DNA of 64,000 nt from Diospyros lotus (taxonomy: Eukaryota; Streptophyta; Magnoliopsida; Ericales; Ebenaceae). The notes beneath the pieces are model-generated. The model ran no database searches and was not told where the DNA came from. It worked only from the letters and a program-made list of their open reading frames with translations. The stretch lies in contig NC_068352.1 of the NCBI RefSeq assembly GCF_014633365.1, positions 29,111,310-29,175,309 of the forward strand, written 5' to 3'. Shown piece after piece: positions 1 through 11,379 of this stretch. The position numbers were made by a program, and so were the translations under genes. How positions within the stretch are numbered: the stretch's first letter is position 1; each line of letters opens with the position of its first letter.

Positions 1-1130
1 TACTCATGCTGCAGGCTTATCCAGGAACGGATGCAAATGAGGTTTCTGAGCTCACTTAAATATTTTTGGCATCGAGTTATACGTGGCCGAAGCTACCGCC
101 ATTTGATGTTAGAAGTAGGCTATAATAAATAGAGCAATTGGTATGTATACTATTCCTTGAATTAACATTTGCTTATTTTGTATCTTTGGCACTGGGATGA
201 CACCAGTGGCAGGTACTGATGAATGATCCCTTACCCTATCCCCAACTTGTTTTTTTGTTTTTTCTTTCTTTTGAGCTCCACCTCATCCCAGTTCTGCCCT
301 GCTGCTGTTAATCTATTTTTCCAAGGTTCAATCAAATGTCAATTAGGTGATATGCAAGAATTATAGAGTTAAAAACAGAAAATAACAGAGAAACCTTTCC
401 ATCTAGCTGTGGTGACCCTGAACCAGAGTCACTTGGGTGGCATAAATATTGCTGCACAAGCATGAACGGTGGTAAATGCAGATCCTTAGGTATGGTCCCT
501 TTCCTAGGATAGATAATTTTTGAAATATAAATATATATAATAAGGGCATTTGAGTAAACTGTTAAATAATGGGTGGGGGAAGAATTTCCCATGGATCAGT
601 TTGGGAATGTCCATCTCCATACATGCCTTGACCATGATAAAAAGGATCTCCATAAACGTGTCTGATTACAGTTGAGATGGGTTGCTGACCCAGTTGTCTG
701 GATCTCTTAATGTTTCCTAATCTGGACACAGAAATTTCTATTTGTTGATGTGACTCCTTAGGGAGGTCTTCACCTTCTCATGATTTACATGGGAGCTTGG
801 AATTTTACGGGTCCTTGCATTGGGTTGTAATGTGCCACGAGAGCTATAAACATCAGTTTGGCAGGAACCTGATTTACGGGAATCAGGGATGTTGAATGGT
901 GATTCAAACTGAAGACCTATCTATTCTTCCATTGGAGGCAAATCTGGGTGGCAATAAGAATCTTGATAGGTTATGGGCCCCAGTGGCTGTTGTGTTACGG
1001 AACTAATTTATGGCTATTATGATACATTTACCTTGATTGGTTTTTTACACTTTACCTAAGGTTTGTTACAATTGCTTACTCTGACCAAGCAAAATTCCCT
1101 TTCTGAATATGTGCAGTTTTTCCCTTGCAG

Positions 1131-1721
1131 GTTACTCCAGCAAAGCTAATTCTTTTCTTGATATGGACCTTGCAGTGTCCTACAAAACTGTAAGTGATTC
1201 CTAGATATGTTATACTGGCCCATGCGCATCATCTTCTTACCAAGGGAATTTAGGTTATTGCTGTATTAACCAGAGAAATGGGTATTGATAGGCACATTGT
1301 TGGAGGTCAACCTTATAATAACCAATTTTACTTTCTCTTGCATTGAAATTTTCATGCACTCCTCTGTATGGTTACCAAATTGGCCTCTCAGCAGGGCTAT
1401 TATGCACCCATTGGGAGAATCAAGAAATGCTGATTCTGAACGGATAGGAATATTGTAAGATCTTACTTCCCGCATTGCCAAACCTTTTGTTGCGCATTGA
1501 TTATTGCACATCATGATTTATCTTCCGAAATGAATTAAAGCTAGAGTGAGTTTTTAAGTTCCTGAACAGAAATGCTCAGACTTGAGATGAAGTTGATGCC
1601 TGATGCCGCCATTGTTGCAAAACTGTAGCTCATCTTAATGAATGGGCGGCTTTACAAATTATGAACTTATGTGGTTTCTCTATTTGCAGCTTCCATTCTT
1701 GTGTCCTCGGCTTCGCTGACA
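1131..1721 (+). CDS. possible last two exons of an unrecognised gene
   Basis: A 59-base stretch (1131-1189) sits between a pyrimidine-rich acceptor ending TTGCAG and a strong GTAAGT donor. A second acceptor ending TTTGCAG lies at 1689. Joining them in the frame that reads YSSKANSFLDMDLAVSYKT continues as LPFLCPRLR and stops at about 1719-1721. The first 40 bases of the window could be an earlier exon (reading LMLQAYPGTDANE before a GT). I do not recognise the protein. The splice signals are visible; the gene itself is an inference and could be wrong. The short exon lengths and lack of a family match keep confidence low. Confidence 0.22.
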
Positions 1722-3566
1722 ACCTGATGCACAGGCACGGTCTATCCTTTCGAGAACTGTCCCCACACGGAGTTGTGAGGCGGACCCTTTTGCTCTCCAG
1801 ACAACTGCTGCTGGTGATGGTGTGTTCTTGTAGCACACAATAATGTGCATCATCTGGATGGCCTCTTTGTAGAGAATGTTTCTGCTTTGTACTGTAGCCA
1901 TTGTTTTGGAAGATAATAAGAATAGGCAAGGAAGATTTCAACCTTGGATTTGCTCGTGTAGTTTCTGCTGAAATGGCAATGGTTATATATAGATGAGAGT
2001 GCTTTAGTTTAGATCTGAGTGGAGTTCCCACCTGTTTCGTCCTCAAATGAGTTATAGTATCTTCTTATAAAACAATGTTTGTTTTACCATATTGAGCCTT
2101 GCTACTGCCTATTGCTTGGCTGGTCACATGTGTGGCAAATGCTGTGGAGAGATTGATAATGCTATTCAAATGCTCCTATTAGGGTATTAATAACTGATCG
2201 ACTCATATTAAAAGTTCATGGGTTAAACTCATGGATTTGAGAAAACTAGAGAATTAATCCAATGCGAAGTTAATTAAGTTGAGAGTGGTTAAGTTATCTT
2301 GTCTTGGGTTGGGTTTTGATTTTTTTTTTTTATTTTAAATAAAAAGTTCTCTAGTTTCAACCCTTGGGTTCATGGACCTGAAATGATCCAATGAGTCTAC
2401 ATAAAGGGTTTACCAGTTGTATATGCGCCAACTGTGGATGTTTGATAAAGAAAAATGTAAAAGGGTTGAATATTAGATATTATCTCTTCTTATTAGTTTT
2501 CTTTTTCATTATTCACATTATTTTATTTTTTTGTTGACATTTTTCATTTTAAAATTTTATACTTCTTTTGTGAGATGTGATAAACAAATAAAACATAATA
2601 ACAAGAAAATTAACTCCAAAACGACTCACTTTAAGAGAAACTAAACAATTCTAATTCAATTTAGACAATTATTAATCAATACTTGATATAATCCTTTTTT
2701 GGGTCATATATTTCTTAAAAATTGTGATAATTTTGAATTAAAAAAAAAATCTATAATTTTGCGATCATATAAGGCTCATATTTTATTTGAGGCTCCTTAT
2801 TACAGAAATTACACAACCTAAACCATCATAATAATCTTTTTCACTCATCTTCAACCAAATTGAACCCCCCAACCATGGCATGATGGAGTCGGATTATTTC
2901 ACAAAAACAATCTGAAAATTTCTAGTCCCAAAATGTGGTTTTGACAAGAGGATCCAGCGAAACTCCATCATAATTCAAACAGATGACACAAAAAGTTGGC
3001 CAATTAGCATGTGATCACAATGATTAAAAATCTCTCCCAACTTTATTCCCATTATAATTCCAATCCCAAGCATTCCATTGTCAAATGCGTGGCCCAATCT
3101 CGCAAGAATACAACCCCAACAAGATCCATAACAGCCCCTAATCACGCACTCATAATCATTAATCCCTGTAATCATTCCTCGTTGCTAACCAAAAGAACAT
3201 TCAAAATCTTGTAATCAACACAACACTTTCTCGATTCGGCTGGTGGGAAAAGCTGCTCCAAAGCCAAAGGCCCCACTTCGCCCTCAGATTGGCATATTTT
3301 CTCAGCAAAAGAAGCCCAACGATCAAATCAAGCTTTGACTTTTGAGCTCCGTTGTCCTTAAAATGGGAGAGCTACTTCCTTTTAGTGAGCTCTTCCACAG
3401 CCCAAGCCTTCTTGGATCAAAATCCATGGCCGCCCATTTGATTGCTTTTTGAGGAGAAGCTTCTCCGATCTGCGTTTTTCCACTATTCGACGTGGTTTTG
3501 GAATGTGGGTTCTCTTTAGTTTCTCGTTTTCTGTAAGGGAGATCGGAGATCTGAGCTGAAGGGGGA
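1722..3566. other. intergenic spacer left of the RING gene
   Basis: No convincing coding region is visible. Composition is AT-rich up to about 2800, then more balanced. An imperfect foldback (listed separately) lies at about 2190-2420. The last 350 bases before the RING start codon are less AT-rich and probably contain its promoter and 5' leader, but I see no clear TATA box. This sequence does not recur elsewhere in the window, so it marks the unique left flank of the tandem array. Confidence 0.5.
2190..2420. repeat. imperfect inverted repeat, possible decayed MITE
   Basis: The left arm runs GACTCAT...GTTCATGGGTT...AAACTAGAGAA. The right arm, read as its reverse complement, runs GACTCAT...GTCCATGAACCC...AAACTAGAGAA. 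The two arms flank a T/A-rich loop. Arm lengths and clear target duplications could not be fixed by eye, so assignment to a transposon class is open. Confidence 0.3.
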
Positions 3567-4088
3567 ATGGACGGTGTGGATCGAGGGAGAGGGCTGTGGA
3601 GGGAGCTGAAGCAACGGCTGGGATTGAAGGGGGTAATCGGCTTCTGTGGGTCCTCGTCGTGGAGGAGCACCGGCAGTAGTCTCCGAGCGAGGTTTCTAGA
3701 AGAGCCTCTGGCAGGTCAGATTCCGGCTCCGGAGCGAGAATCCGAAGGGCCTCCTGTGGGGAGAGCCTCTTCCGGGATGAACCTCGCGGCGGCGCTGGCG
3801 GCCGAGCGCAACCTCGCCGCGGAGGCGGCGGGTCTGATGCCACTGAGGGCGTTGATGCGGCTGGCGGAGGAAACGGACGGCCAGGATCGGAAGAGGCGGA
3901 AGATGGACGGTGGAGATGGAGGGACCGTTGATGCGGTGTGCTGCGTGTGCATGGAGAGGAATAAAGGTGCGGCTTTTATCCCCTGCGGGCACACCTACTG
4001 CAGGGTATGTTCTCGGGAGCTGTGGTTGAATCGTGGGTCTTGTCCACTTTGCAACCATGCGATCTCCCAAATCCTTGATATCTTTTAG
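3567..4088 (+). CDS. C3HC4 RING-finger protein, probable E3 ubiquitin ligase
   Basis: Single-exon reading frame of 173 residues. The C-terminal RING has all eight zinc ligands in C3HC4 order: C125, C128, C140, H142, C145, C148, C159, C162. Before it lies an Ala/Leu/Glu-rich helical stretch (about 71-103) and a basic patch RKRRK (108-112). RING domains of this kind recruit an E2 enzyme and pass ubiquitin to a substrate; the substrate here is unknown. The start has a purine at -3 and G at +4 and no longer frame is open upstream. No signal peptide or membrane segment is seen. This is the only complete copy. Three truncated relatives begin at the equivalent of codon ~35 downstream of each ACO gene, so this gene contains the array breakpoint. 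Function as a ligase is family knowledge, not shown here. Confidence 0.78.
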   Translation: MDGVDRGRGLWRELKQRLGLKGVIGFCGSSSWRSTGSSLRARFLEEPLAGQIPAPERESEGPPVGRASSGMNLAAALAAERNLAAEAAGLMPLRALMRLAEETDGQDRKRRKMDGGDGGTVDAVCCVCMERNKGAAFIPCGHTYCRVCSRELWLNRGSCPLCNHAISQILDIF

Positions 4089-4932
4089 AGATCAGTTTTG
4101 TGATTACGGGCTTTTCTTTTTATTTTTTAATTTGCAATTAGATTTGGCGAAAAAATATTATTGATATGTTGGATTTTGTGAAGAATTTTGTATAATTTTG
4201 GTATGATGAAATTTTTGGATATATGGGGTAGTTGGGTCTGGCCCATGAATCTACCATAATTGGGTTGGTTTGGGCCCGGCCCAAAGAGTTCTAGTTGGTG
4301 GTGAATTTGGCACCCATATTATCTAGCAATGTTGCCAACGGGTAGAGGGCCTAGGGGTGAGCATAAGTTTTGAAAACAATGCATGTTTTAATTGGTGTTA
4401 TATATTTATTTAAATAATATAAAAAATAAAATTTATTAGGTGCCCTTTTATCTTTCTCAGACAAATACTTTCATATGGCTTGTCATATGGCCGTTATTTA
4501 TCTCTACGAATATGAATATAGTTACTCTAAATAAATAAAAAAAATCAGTTAAAAACCAAATTAACTAAATTTTTAATGCCTTCGCACAAAAGTATGCCTA
4601 TATTTATAATCAAACTGCAAATAAGTTCTCCTAATATTATTAGTGAGTAAATTGTAAAAAACACCTTGAGATTTAGTAAAATTGTAAAAAAATTCTTAAT
4701 ATTAGAGAAATAGCAATAATCATCTCTATTATTAAATAAACGGATAAAATAAACAATTTACTTTTCATTCTTCCTCTTCTCTCCTTTAATTAAAAAATAA
4801 AAATAAAATAAATCGATGTCTACATGAAATCCACTAGATTTAATACTTGAGTTCATTGTTGACGTGTGATGAACTGGATACATCATTTGGCTTCATTTCA
4901 AATGCAAATTTGGCTTTAAAGAAAATAAATAA
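4089..4932. other. RING 3' flank and AT-rich spacer
   Basis: No gene is seen. The first 170 bases after the RING stop are the RING 3' flank and are repeated after each truncated RING copy (16112, 38121, 50852). The rest is AT-rich spacer also present in the other units, with a short extra segment near 4330-4500. Low-complexity A tracts dominate. Confidence 0.6.
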
Positions 4933-5181
4933 GGGTGTGTTTGATCGCATTTACTTGGAAAGAAGAATATTTTCTAATTTGTATAAAAAATAATATAAAA
5001 AATAAAAATTATCTCCTCTCAGATAAATTTTTTCATAAAAAGTAGGCGAAAATATGATTTAATGGTTATACTATGGAATTTAATTTTATAAAAAATAGTG
5101 TGTCAAACACTAAAGATAAAATTTAATTACTTGTTGGATGTGACATTTTTTTAAGTATTTTTCATGCTATTAAATACATCC
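4933..5181. mobile_element. Tourist-like (PIF/Harbinger) MITE
   Basis: A 249-bp element with terminal inverted repeats: GGGTGTGTTTGATCGCAT on the left and ATGCTATTAAATACATCC on the right. It is flanked by the 3-bp duplication TAA (4930-4932 and 5182-5184). A TAA/TTA target and G-rich TIRs are the PIF/Harbinger signature. Unit 2 (about 16830) and unit 3 (about 38755) have an uninterrupted equivalent, so the insertion is specific to unit 1. It carries no coding capacity. Confidence 0.72.
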
Positions 5182-5184
5182 TAA

Positions 5185-5890
5185 GAAATAGAAGTAAAAA
5201 AAAGTTAAATAGAAAGAGAGGGTACTTGAAACCCTTGCTGGCAAACCTCTTTGGTGAAGGGGTTTCATAATTTAGGTTTTAATGAAACCTAAAATCACCC
5301 AAAGCGGAGAAGGAGAGAAAAAAAAGAAAGAAGAAAAAGAATAATGGTTTCTCAAAATCAAAATCTTTTTGATTCCATAAAACCCAAAAAAAGGGAAAGA
5401 AGAAGGAAAAAAAAAGTGAAAAAAAGAGTTTAACAAAACCCAAATTCTTTTGGGGGATTCGTCAAGGGGAGTGAGAGAGAATAATAATAATAATAAAGGT
5501 TTGATAGAATTCAAAATAAAGATAGAAATAGATAAAGAAGAAAAAAGGTTTGTTAGAATCTAAATTCATTTGATTTAGTCAAACTTAGAACAAAAATAAG
5601 AAGAGAAAATAAGAAAAAAAAAATGAAAGTTTTGATGAAACTCGTAGAAAGAGAGAATAGAAAGAAGAAAAATGATTTGAGTTTTGTCAAATTCAAAATA
5701 GAAGGGGAGCGTAGGAGAAAATGAAAAATTTATTTAGAGATGGTGTTGATTGACCTTAAGAGAAGGAGGTTAGGGGTGACTGACTATAAAGGGATGTCGA
5801 CAATAAATGTAATAGTTATGACATAGAAATAAAAAAGAAAAAGAAATGAAAAAAAAAGAAAGAGAAAAAAGATGAAAGAGAAATAGAATT
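5185..5890. repeat. purine-rich degenerate repeat tract, unit 1
   Basis: The + strand is strongly purine-biased (GAA/AAAG runs), broken at intervals of roughly 60-120 bp by a recurring motif resembling a GTTTGAT/GTTTCGA core followed by AAACCC/AAACCTA. It looks like an old tandem array eroded by microsatellite growth. Homologous tracts follow each truncated RING copy. Open frames across it (for example a Leu/Phe/Ser-rich minus-strand one) are translations of low-complexity DNA. Confidence 0.6.
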
Positions 5891-6668
5891 TTATATATAA
5901 GGTAATTTAATCATTTTTATAATATTTATCGAGATTAATTAAAACAAAAGAAAAACTTTGAAGGCAACATTAAATCTCACAAGAAATTGTTACATTATTT
6001 TAAACATCAAAGATAATGTTCGTAATTATCTCAAATCTTAGGAATATCAAGTGTAATTTTCTCATTACTATATTACTATATTGTATATCATTTTTACAAT
6101 TTGGTAGGTTGTTGAACCATAATTATTATGTTACTTTATCTTATTTGGTATGCTTGTATAGTTGGCAAATTGTTGGAACATTTTTATTAAGAATTTGGTA
6201 GGACAATTTTAAACTTATAGATTCTTTGATAAAAAAAAAATCAATTAATCTGGTAACCATTCGATTAATTCAAAATAACTGGTTAAACTGAAAATATGCC
6301 TATTCAAATCAGTTTTAATTATGTTATTTATCATTTTAATTCTTTTAATTTTGTAATCAAATTAGTCCACCTGCCATTGAACTAATCAAATACTCACTCC
6401 CTACAAGTAAGTGAGTAGCTTAATTATAAGAGGATTAAGAAATATTATATTGCAAGGCTAAGGTAATGAATGAAATTAAGAGGCCAGATTGGATTAGAGA
6501 ACTCAATACATTTTTAAATTTAAGTAAAATTTTCATAAGCATAATCTATTAAGAAATAATTATGTTGTCAAAATATATATAAAAATAAATTTATAATCTC
6601 AGGAGAATCTTTGAGAGACTTGTAAAACAATAGACAAAGTATGGAGGTGTCCACCCTTAGACCAAAAG
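5891..6668. other. AT-rich unit spacer left of the hAT element
   Basis: No gene is seen. The sequence matches 17600-18084 plus 27159-27300 of unit 2, and 39520-40150 of unit 3, with many substitutions, confirming that unit 1 is the most diverged spacer. The hAT insertion interrupts it at 6677. Confidence 0.55.
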
Positions 6669-7229
6669 GGTTTAGGTAGACATGGCCACGGTTCATGAAC
6701 CGCCGGTTCCGGTTCAAGAAATCTTTGAACCTGAACCGAACCGCCCAAGGGCGGTTTGGGACGGTTTGGTTTCGGTTTCGGTTCGTGCCGGTTCGGTCAA
6801 CGGTTTGGACCGGTTCGGTCAACGGTTTGAGCCGGTTCGGTCAACGGTTCCGGTTCCGGTTCAAACCGAATTTTTTTAATTTTTTTTAAATATTGTTGTA
6901 TTCAATTTTGGTCCTTGTTCCGTTGTTCGGTTCGGTTTGGTTTCGATTTTTAATTGTTAAATGTAATTGTAAATATAAATATTCTCAACCATATTTTTAA
7001 TAAAAAAACACTACTAAAAATTGAAGAAATATAAGTAATAATTTCATTAAAAATAATTAAAACAACTAAACAAGTATGTAATACAAGTAATTAATTTTTA
7101 CAAATGTGAAAAATAAAAAATAAAAAATAGAATTAGACTTAATTTCATTAAAAAATAATTACAACAAAAATGTAATACAAGTAATTAATTTTTGCAAATG
7201 TGAAAAAAAATAAAATATGGACTTGGATC

Positions 7230-9261
7230 CTACGCATCTTCATTGGAGTCGGAAGTCGCCGTTGTTGAACCATCATTAACCCATTCGTCAGATGATGATG
7301 AATGGATAAGTTCTTCTTGACGTCGCATGTTAGCTCTTTCCCAATCATCGAGGCAAACTTGAGCTTCCAATGATTCTGGAGCCAATCTTGATCTTCTTTC
7401 GTCCAAAATGTTGCCTCCACTACTGAATGTTTGTTCAACGGCTACAGTTGAAGCTGGAACTGCAAGAAGTTGACTTGCGATAATTGCAAGAGTTGGAAAT
7501 GTCTCCTTGTGCCTTTTCCACCGCTCCAAAATTTTAAAATTTAAACCTGTATCATCACCAAACTCAAAAACTGTGGTTAGATAAGTTTCGAGCTCCGAAT
7601 GTGAGCTCGATCTAGGTTTTTTCCTCCTTTGATCTAAAAATTTATGACCCCATTTCATTGGTTGGGAGGAAGAGGAATGCGGAGCCATGGATGGAAATGA
7701 TTCTTCACTACTAGGAGCAATAACATATGCTTCATATAATTGATTGCATAAAGTTCTAACCTTAGAAATTATAATATTCACATCAATTTCTTCATTGTTT
7801 TCTAATCCTAACAACGAATAATAGTTAGACGAACACTCAATTAAACCATCAAATTTACACCTAGGATCAAATACCATAGTAACAAGAAAAATTTCAGGAA
7901 TAAATTGATAATAACGTAACCATTTTTCTCTCATTTCTAAAACAGCATGACAAATTTCTTCAACATTAATTCCTTTCCATTAATACACCGGCCACATTCA
8001 TTGCTTCTATTAAAAATTGATGTGAAGTTGGTTTATAAACACTACTAAGTGTATGAGTAGCATCATTAAAAATTCGTAAAATATTCAAAATTGAACTACA
8101 AACATTCCACATAGTTGGAAAAATAGGATATTGTGGAATATAATTTGCTGCAAAAAAACACAATAAATCTTTATATTCAAAAGATTGATTAAGTAATTTA
8201 AAAGTTGAGTTCCAACGAGTAGGGACATCTTTTGAAAAACGTTTTGGGGTTTGACCATTGGAGGTGCAAAAATGTGCCCATGCTTTTGCAGTTCGAGGGT
8301 GTACCCAAATATAAGAAATAACATTTCTAATTGGATCTAAATAAGAATTAAGTGACTTAATACCATCTTGAACACATAAATTTAAAACATGACATGCACA
8401 TCTAACATGAAAAAATCTTCCACCAAAATTTGGTTGGCAAATTCTTTTCAATTCATTAATAGAAGCAGTATTAGCCGATGCATTATCAAAAGAAATTGAA
8501 AAAATTCTATTAACTAATCTATATTCTTGTAAAATTTGTTGAATTAATCTACAAATATTTTCAGCATTATGACTTTCATCAAAACATCGATACGCAAGAA
8601 TTCTTTTTTGTAAAACATAATTTTCATCAATCCAATGACAAGTAATACCCATATATGAATGAGTTTGCCAATGATCACTCCAAATATCACTACAAATAGA
8701 AACATTAATATTATTGTTTTGAAAATATGTTATCAATTCAATTTTTGAGTTTTTAAACAATTTTAACAAATTCCTTTTCAAAGTATTTCTAGGAATTGAT
8801 TTAAAACTAGGATTAACAAAGTTTTGACAAAATCGAGTAAAACCTAATTTTTCACCAAAACTAAAAGATAAATGATCAATTGCTACCATTTCAGCTAAAC
8901 CAGACCTACAATTAGCTTCATTATAATGAAATAATTGAGGAGAGTTTGAAGAGGTAGCAAACCCGGATATTTGTGTTTGATCGCGGCTCAATCCAACCTT
9001 GAGCGGGTGCTTTGTTTGCAAATATCGGTTGAAAGTACCATATCCACCTCCTTGCTTGAATTTGTATACCTGATTACAATAATTACAAGATACATCAAAT
9101 TTATCATCTCCTTTTGGTGTTTTCTTGAAATGAATATTAAAAATATCAGAAGTAGAAATTTTTCCACCTCCCTTTTGTTGAGTTTCACTCTCTTGTGTTT
9201 GAAAATTTTGAGATTCAAACTCAACATTTTCAACATTTTCAAAATTTCTACCTTCACTTGC
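7230..9261 (-). pseudogene. hAT transposase (RICESLEEPER-type), frameshifted
   Basis: Recognisable protein begins near ASEGRNF at about 9261, although the frame is open from 9828 through translated terminal repeats. Domains in order: a BED-type zinc finger (CNYC...RYLQTKH), the catalytic core with CSDIWSD, FDNASANTASI and DVPTRWNSTF, then the C-terminal hAT dimerisation domain (LAVPASTVAVEQTFSSGG). Two faults are visible. The first BED histidine is Tyr (RYLQTKH instead of the expected RHLxxKH). A one-base frameshift near 7970-7985 separates the N-terminal part (ending at 7966) from the C-terminal part (from 7934); the downstream frame stays open across the gap. The product cuts and pastes hAT elements when intact; this copy should be inactive. 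Confidence 0.85.
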
Positions 9262-9441
9262 TATTTTTTTGAAAAAAGTATGATAATAAAAAAATATAAT
9301 AATGATAAAATAATATAGTAACAAGTAATAAATAATTAACAATATAATTGAATAAATTGATAAATAACAAAATGAGAAGATTGAAGAAATTGAAATTAAA
9401 ATATTAAATGAGAGACAAAATTGAGAGAATAATAGCTTGAG

Positions 9442-9445
<4 letters not shown>

Positions 9446-9477
<32 letters not shown>
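9446..9477. repeat. (GA)n microsatellite in the hAT element
   Basis: About 16 perfect GA repeats lie inside the hAT element, upstream of the transposase gene. It is probably in its 5' leader, where CT-rich leaders are common in plant transcripts. Confidence 0.8.
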
Positions 9478-9480
<3 letters not shown>

Positions 9481-9589
9481 TGTGAAAAATGAGTGGGGGA
9501 GGGAGGGGTATATATAGATAGGAATTATAAAATTTAAAAAAAAAAAAAAAAGTTGGCTGGGGGTGGCAGCCAACGGTCCAAAATTGGAC

Positions 9590-9680
9590 CGTTGGGGGAG
9601 GGGGGAGGGGGGGGTGCACGGCCGCACGGGGGGGCCACGGGGGGGGGAGGGGGGGCCACGGGGGAGGGGGGACGGCCGGT
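9590..9680 (+). repeat. G-run-rich segment in the hAT element
   Basis: Repeated runs of 4-9 G with short CAC/GCAC spacers on the + strand. This is the pattern needed for stable G-quadruplexes. It lies in the transposon's right subterminal zone between the leader and the GGTTC motif array, so it is C-rich on the transposase sense strand. Confidence 0.6.
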
Positions 9681-9858
9681 TCCGCGGAACCAGAACCGGC
9701 GGTTCCGGTTCTCCGGAACCTTGAACCGGAACCGAACCGAATTTTGCCAGTTCGGTCCGGTTCCTGTTCCGGTTCCGGTTCGGCCGGTTCCGGGTCCGGT
9801 TCCGGTTCGAACCGCCGGTCCGGTTCAATTTTGGCCATGTCTAGGTTTAGGGTCTATC

Positions 9859-10078
9859 AAACCTAGAGCCGGCCCAAGACCCGGGACCTTAGGAGATAAT
9901 AATTTTTTTTTTTTTTTTTTTTTTTTTTTGGAGGGGGGCGGGGTTGGGGATTTTTTTTGCGGGGTGGGAAAAGGTGCTTTATTCTCTATTGTATTTTTCC
10001 CTGGGGGCGCTATATTTTTTGGGGGGCCCCAAATTTTTTGGGGCCCTAGGTAAGGTCTATACCTTGGGCCGACCTTGA
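9859..10078. mobile_element. possible degenerate hAT-like MITE (GGGCC foldback)
   Basis: The arm GAGCCGGCCCAAGACC...ACCTTA (9865-9893) pairs imperfectly with TAAGGT...CCTTGGGCCGACC (10051-10076). Between them lie a run of about 28 T, then G- and C-run sequence including GGGGCCC palindromes. Flanks ATCAAAC/ATCAAAT might be a worn target duplication. GGGCCGGCCC-type ends occur in some plant hAT MITEs, but I could not confirm the family. It sits directly beside the full hAT element. Confidence 0.42.
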
Positions 10079-11379
10079 TCAAATTAACTTTTATAACTTT
10101 CATTTTTTATCTTTCAAGTTTCTCTCTTATTTTTTTTGAATTTTTTTGTTTTTGGGCTTGGTCCTCTAGAAGTGTACAGAAAACTATGATACATCAAATT
10201 ATTTAAGTTTAAAAGTATACGTTCAAATAGTTACTGTTAGAATTGTAATTAATTATTTTTCTTCATATTTTGTGAATTTTCTATTACTTTTCTTAGGTTG
10301 ATCTCTCTCTCTTCCTCGTGTGTTACGTTCTTTAGTTAATTTAAAGTCTTCAAGACGGAGAAACTAAACATATAGTAAGATAAAACATTCTTATTAATAA
10401 TCATCATACATTATATATTTAAGAAAAAGATAAATTCAAAAAAGTTTTCCAAATATTATACCCAACGTGTAATATTTGCAAACTTGAAGGGAACAATTAT
10501 CTTCCAATTCATGCGTAAAATCACTAATAATAAAATTCGATTTGGTTAATGGTTAGTGATTTGAGAATTGTTTTTAATAGAGAAAAATTTCTGTAAAAGT
10601 AACACCTAATGCTTAGGTTAGATAGTAACATACAATTTAAGAATAATACTAAGTAAAAGAATAAATAAATTAATCTTATTTTAAACTCTTAATTGTTAAT
10701 TTTATAAATTAGTAACATTTTAAAATCTATTTTTAAAATTATTATACGAGTCTGAACCACGTGATATTTTGAGCAAAATCTTTTCTATCAAAAAAGTTAT
10801 GGCATTGACAAGTCTTTTGTATTTATGTGTTACGTGTTAATGATGACTATATATTATTATTATGAATATATATTACTCAAAAATAAAACTAGGATTAGAC
10901 AATTTTTATACACGTGACACATGCATGACTTGTGGAGGCAAACAGAGACATGAGAGAGAGAGAGAGAGAGAGAGTCAAAGTAAGACATAATCTTTCTTTT
11001 GATTTAACAAAAGAGTACATTATTATGATTATTAGTATTAGGTGCAGGCGTTCAACTTTCTCGTCTTTTTCAAATTTCCACAACGTATGCCAAAGGTTTG
11101 GAAGATTGATTTTCTACAGCAAATATTCCAATAATATTACATTGGACTCATTTGCAAGAAAAACGAGAAAAGCATTGGGCGTGGGCCCGTTCAATAGGGA
11201 TTTTTTAGTTTTTTTAATTAATTATAATAATATTATTATTATTATCAAAATATAATAATAAGTTTCTTTATGTGAGAGCGTGTCTTGAGGAGTTTTACGA
11301 GTAACTAATTTGTGAGTGACTTGCAAGAAAAAAATTAATTAAGAGTACAAGTGAGACTCTCTGATATTTAAGTTAGTTT
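10079..11379. other. unit 1 spacer with a G-box and GA repeat
   Basis: No gene is seen. It matches 28510-30440 of unit 2 and 41560-43480 of unit 3 with indels. Visible motifs are CCACGTGA near 10757 and ACACGTGAC near 10913 (G-box/ABRE-like cores, about 3 kb upstream of ACO1), and a (GA)n run at 10952-10974. The second G-box is kept in unit 2 (about 29833) but deleted in unit 3 (about 42896). Confidence 0.5.

Larger units (their letters stand above)
6677..9843 (-). mobile_element. hAT-superfamily DNA transposon, full length but defective
   Basis: A 3.17-kb element bounded by the inverted terminal repeat TAGACATGGCCA (6677-6688; complement at 9832-9843). An exact 8-bp target duplication, ggtttagg, lies at 6669-6676 and 9844-9851. 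An 8-bp duplication is diagnostic for hAT. Both subterminal zones (about 6690-6865 and 9680-9830) are packed with GGTTC/CGGTT motifs, likely transposase binding sites. The internal gene runs on the minus strand and encodes a BED-finger hAT transposase broken by a frameshift. It is absent from units 2 and 3. Ends look intact, so it could still be mobilised by a related active transposase. Confidence 0.92.

Noticed and set aside
1630..2046. 138-residue minus-strand gene
   Set aside because: It overlaps a plus-strand splice acceptor, has no recognisable domain, and its composition is not protein-like.
3382..4070. Several 90-150 residue frames opposite the RING gene
   Set aside because: They are shadow frames of the GC-rich RING coding sequence; the zinc-ligand pattern identifies the plus strand.
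5272..5514. Leu/Phe/Ser-rich membrane-like proteins in purine-rich tracts (also 16929-17177, 51257-51472 and 51509-51716)
   Set aside because: They are translations of low-complexity polypyrimidine strands with no conserved frame between units.
9261..9828. The first ~190 residues of the hAT reading frame as real protein
   Set aside because: This part reads through the terminal GGTTC repeats, a G-run segment, a GA microsatellite and AT-rich leader; homologous protein starts only near 9261.
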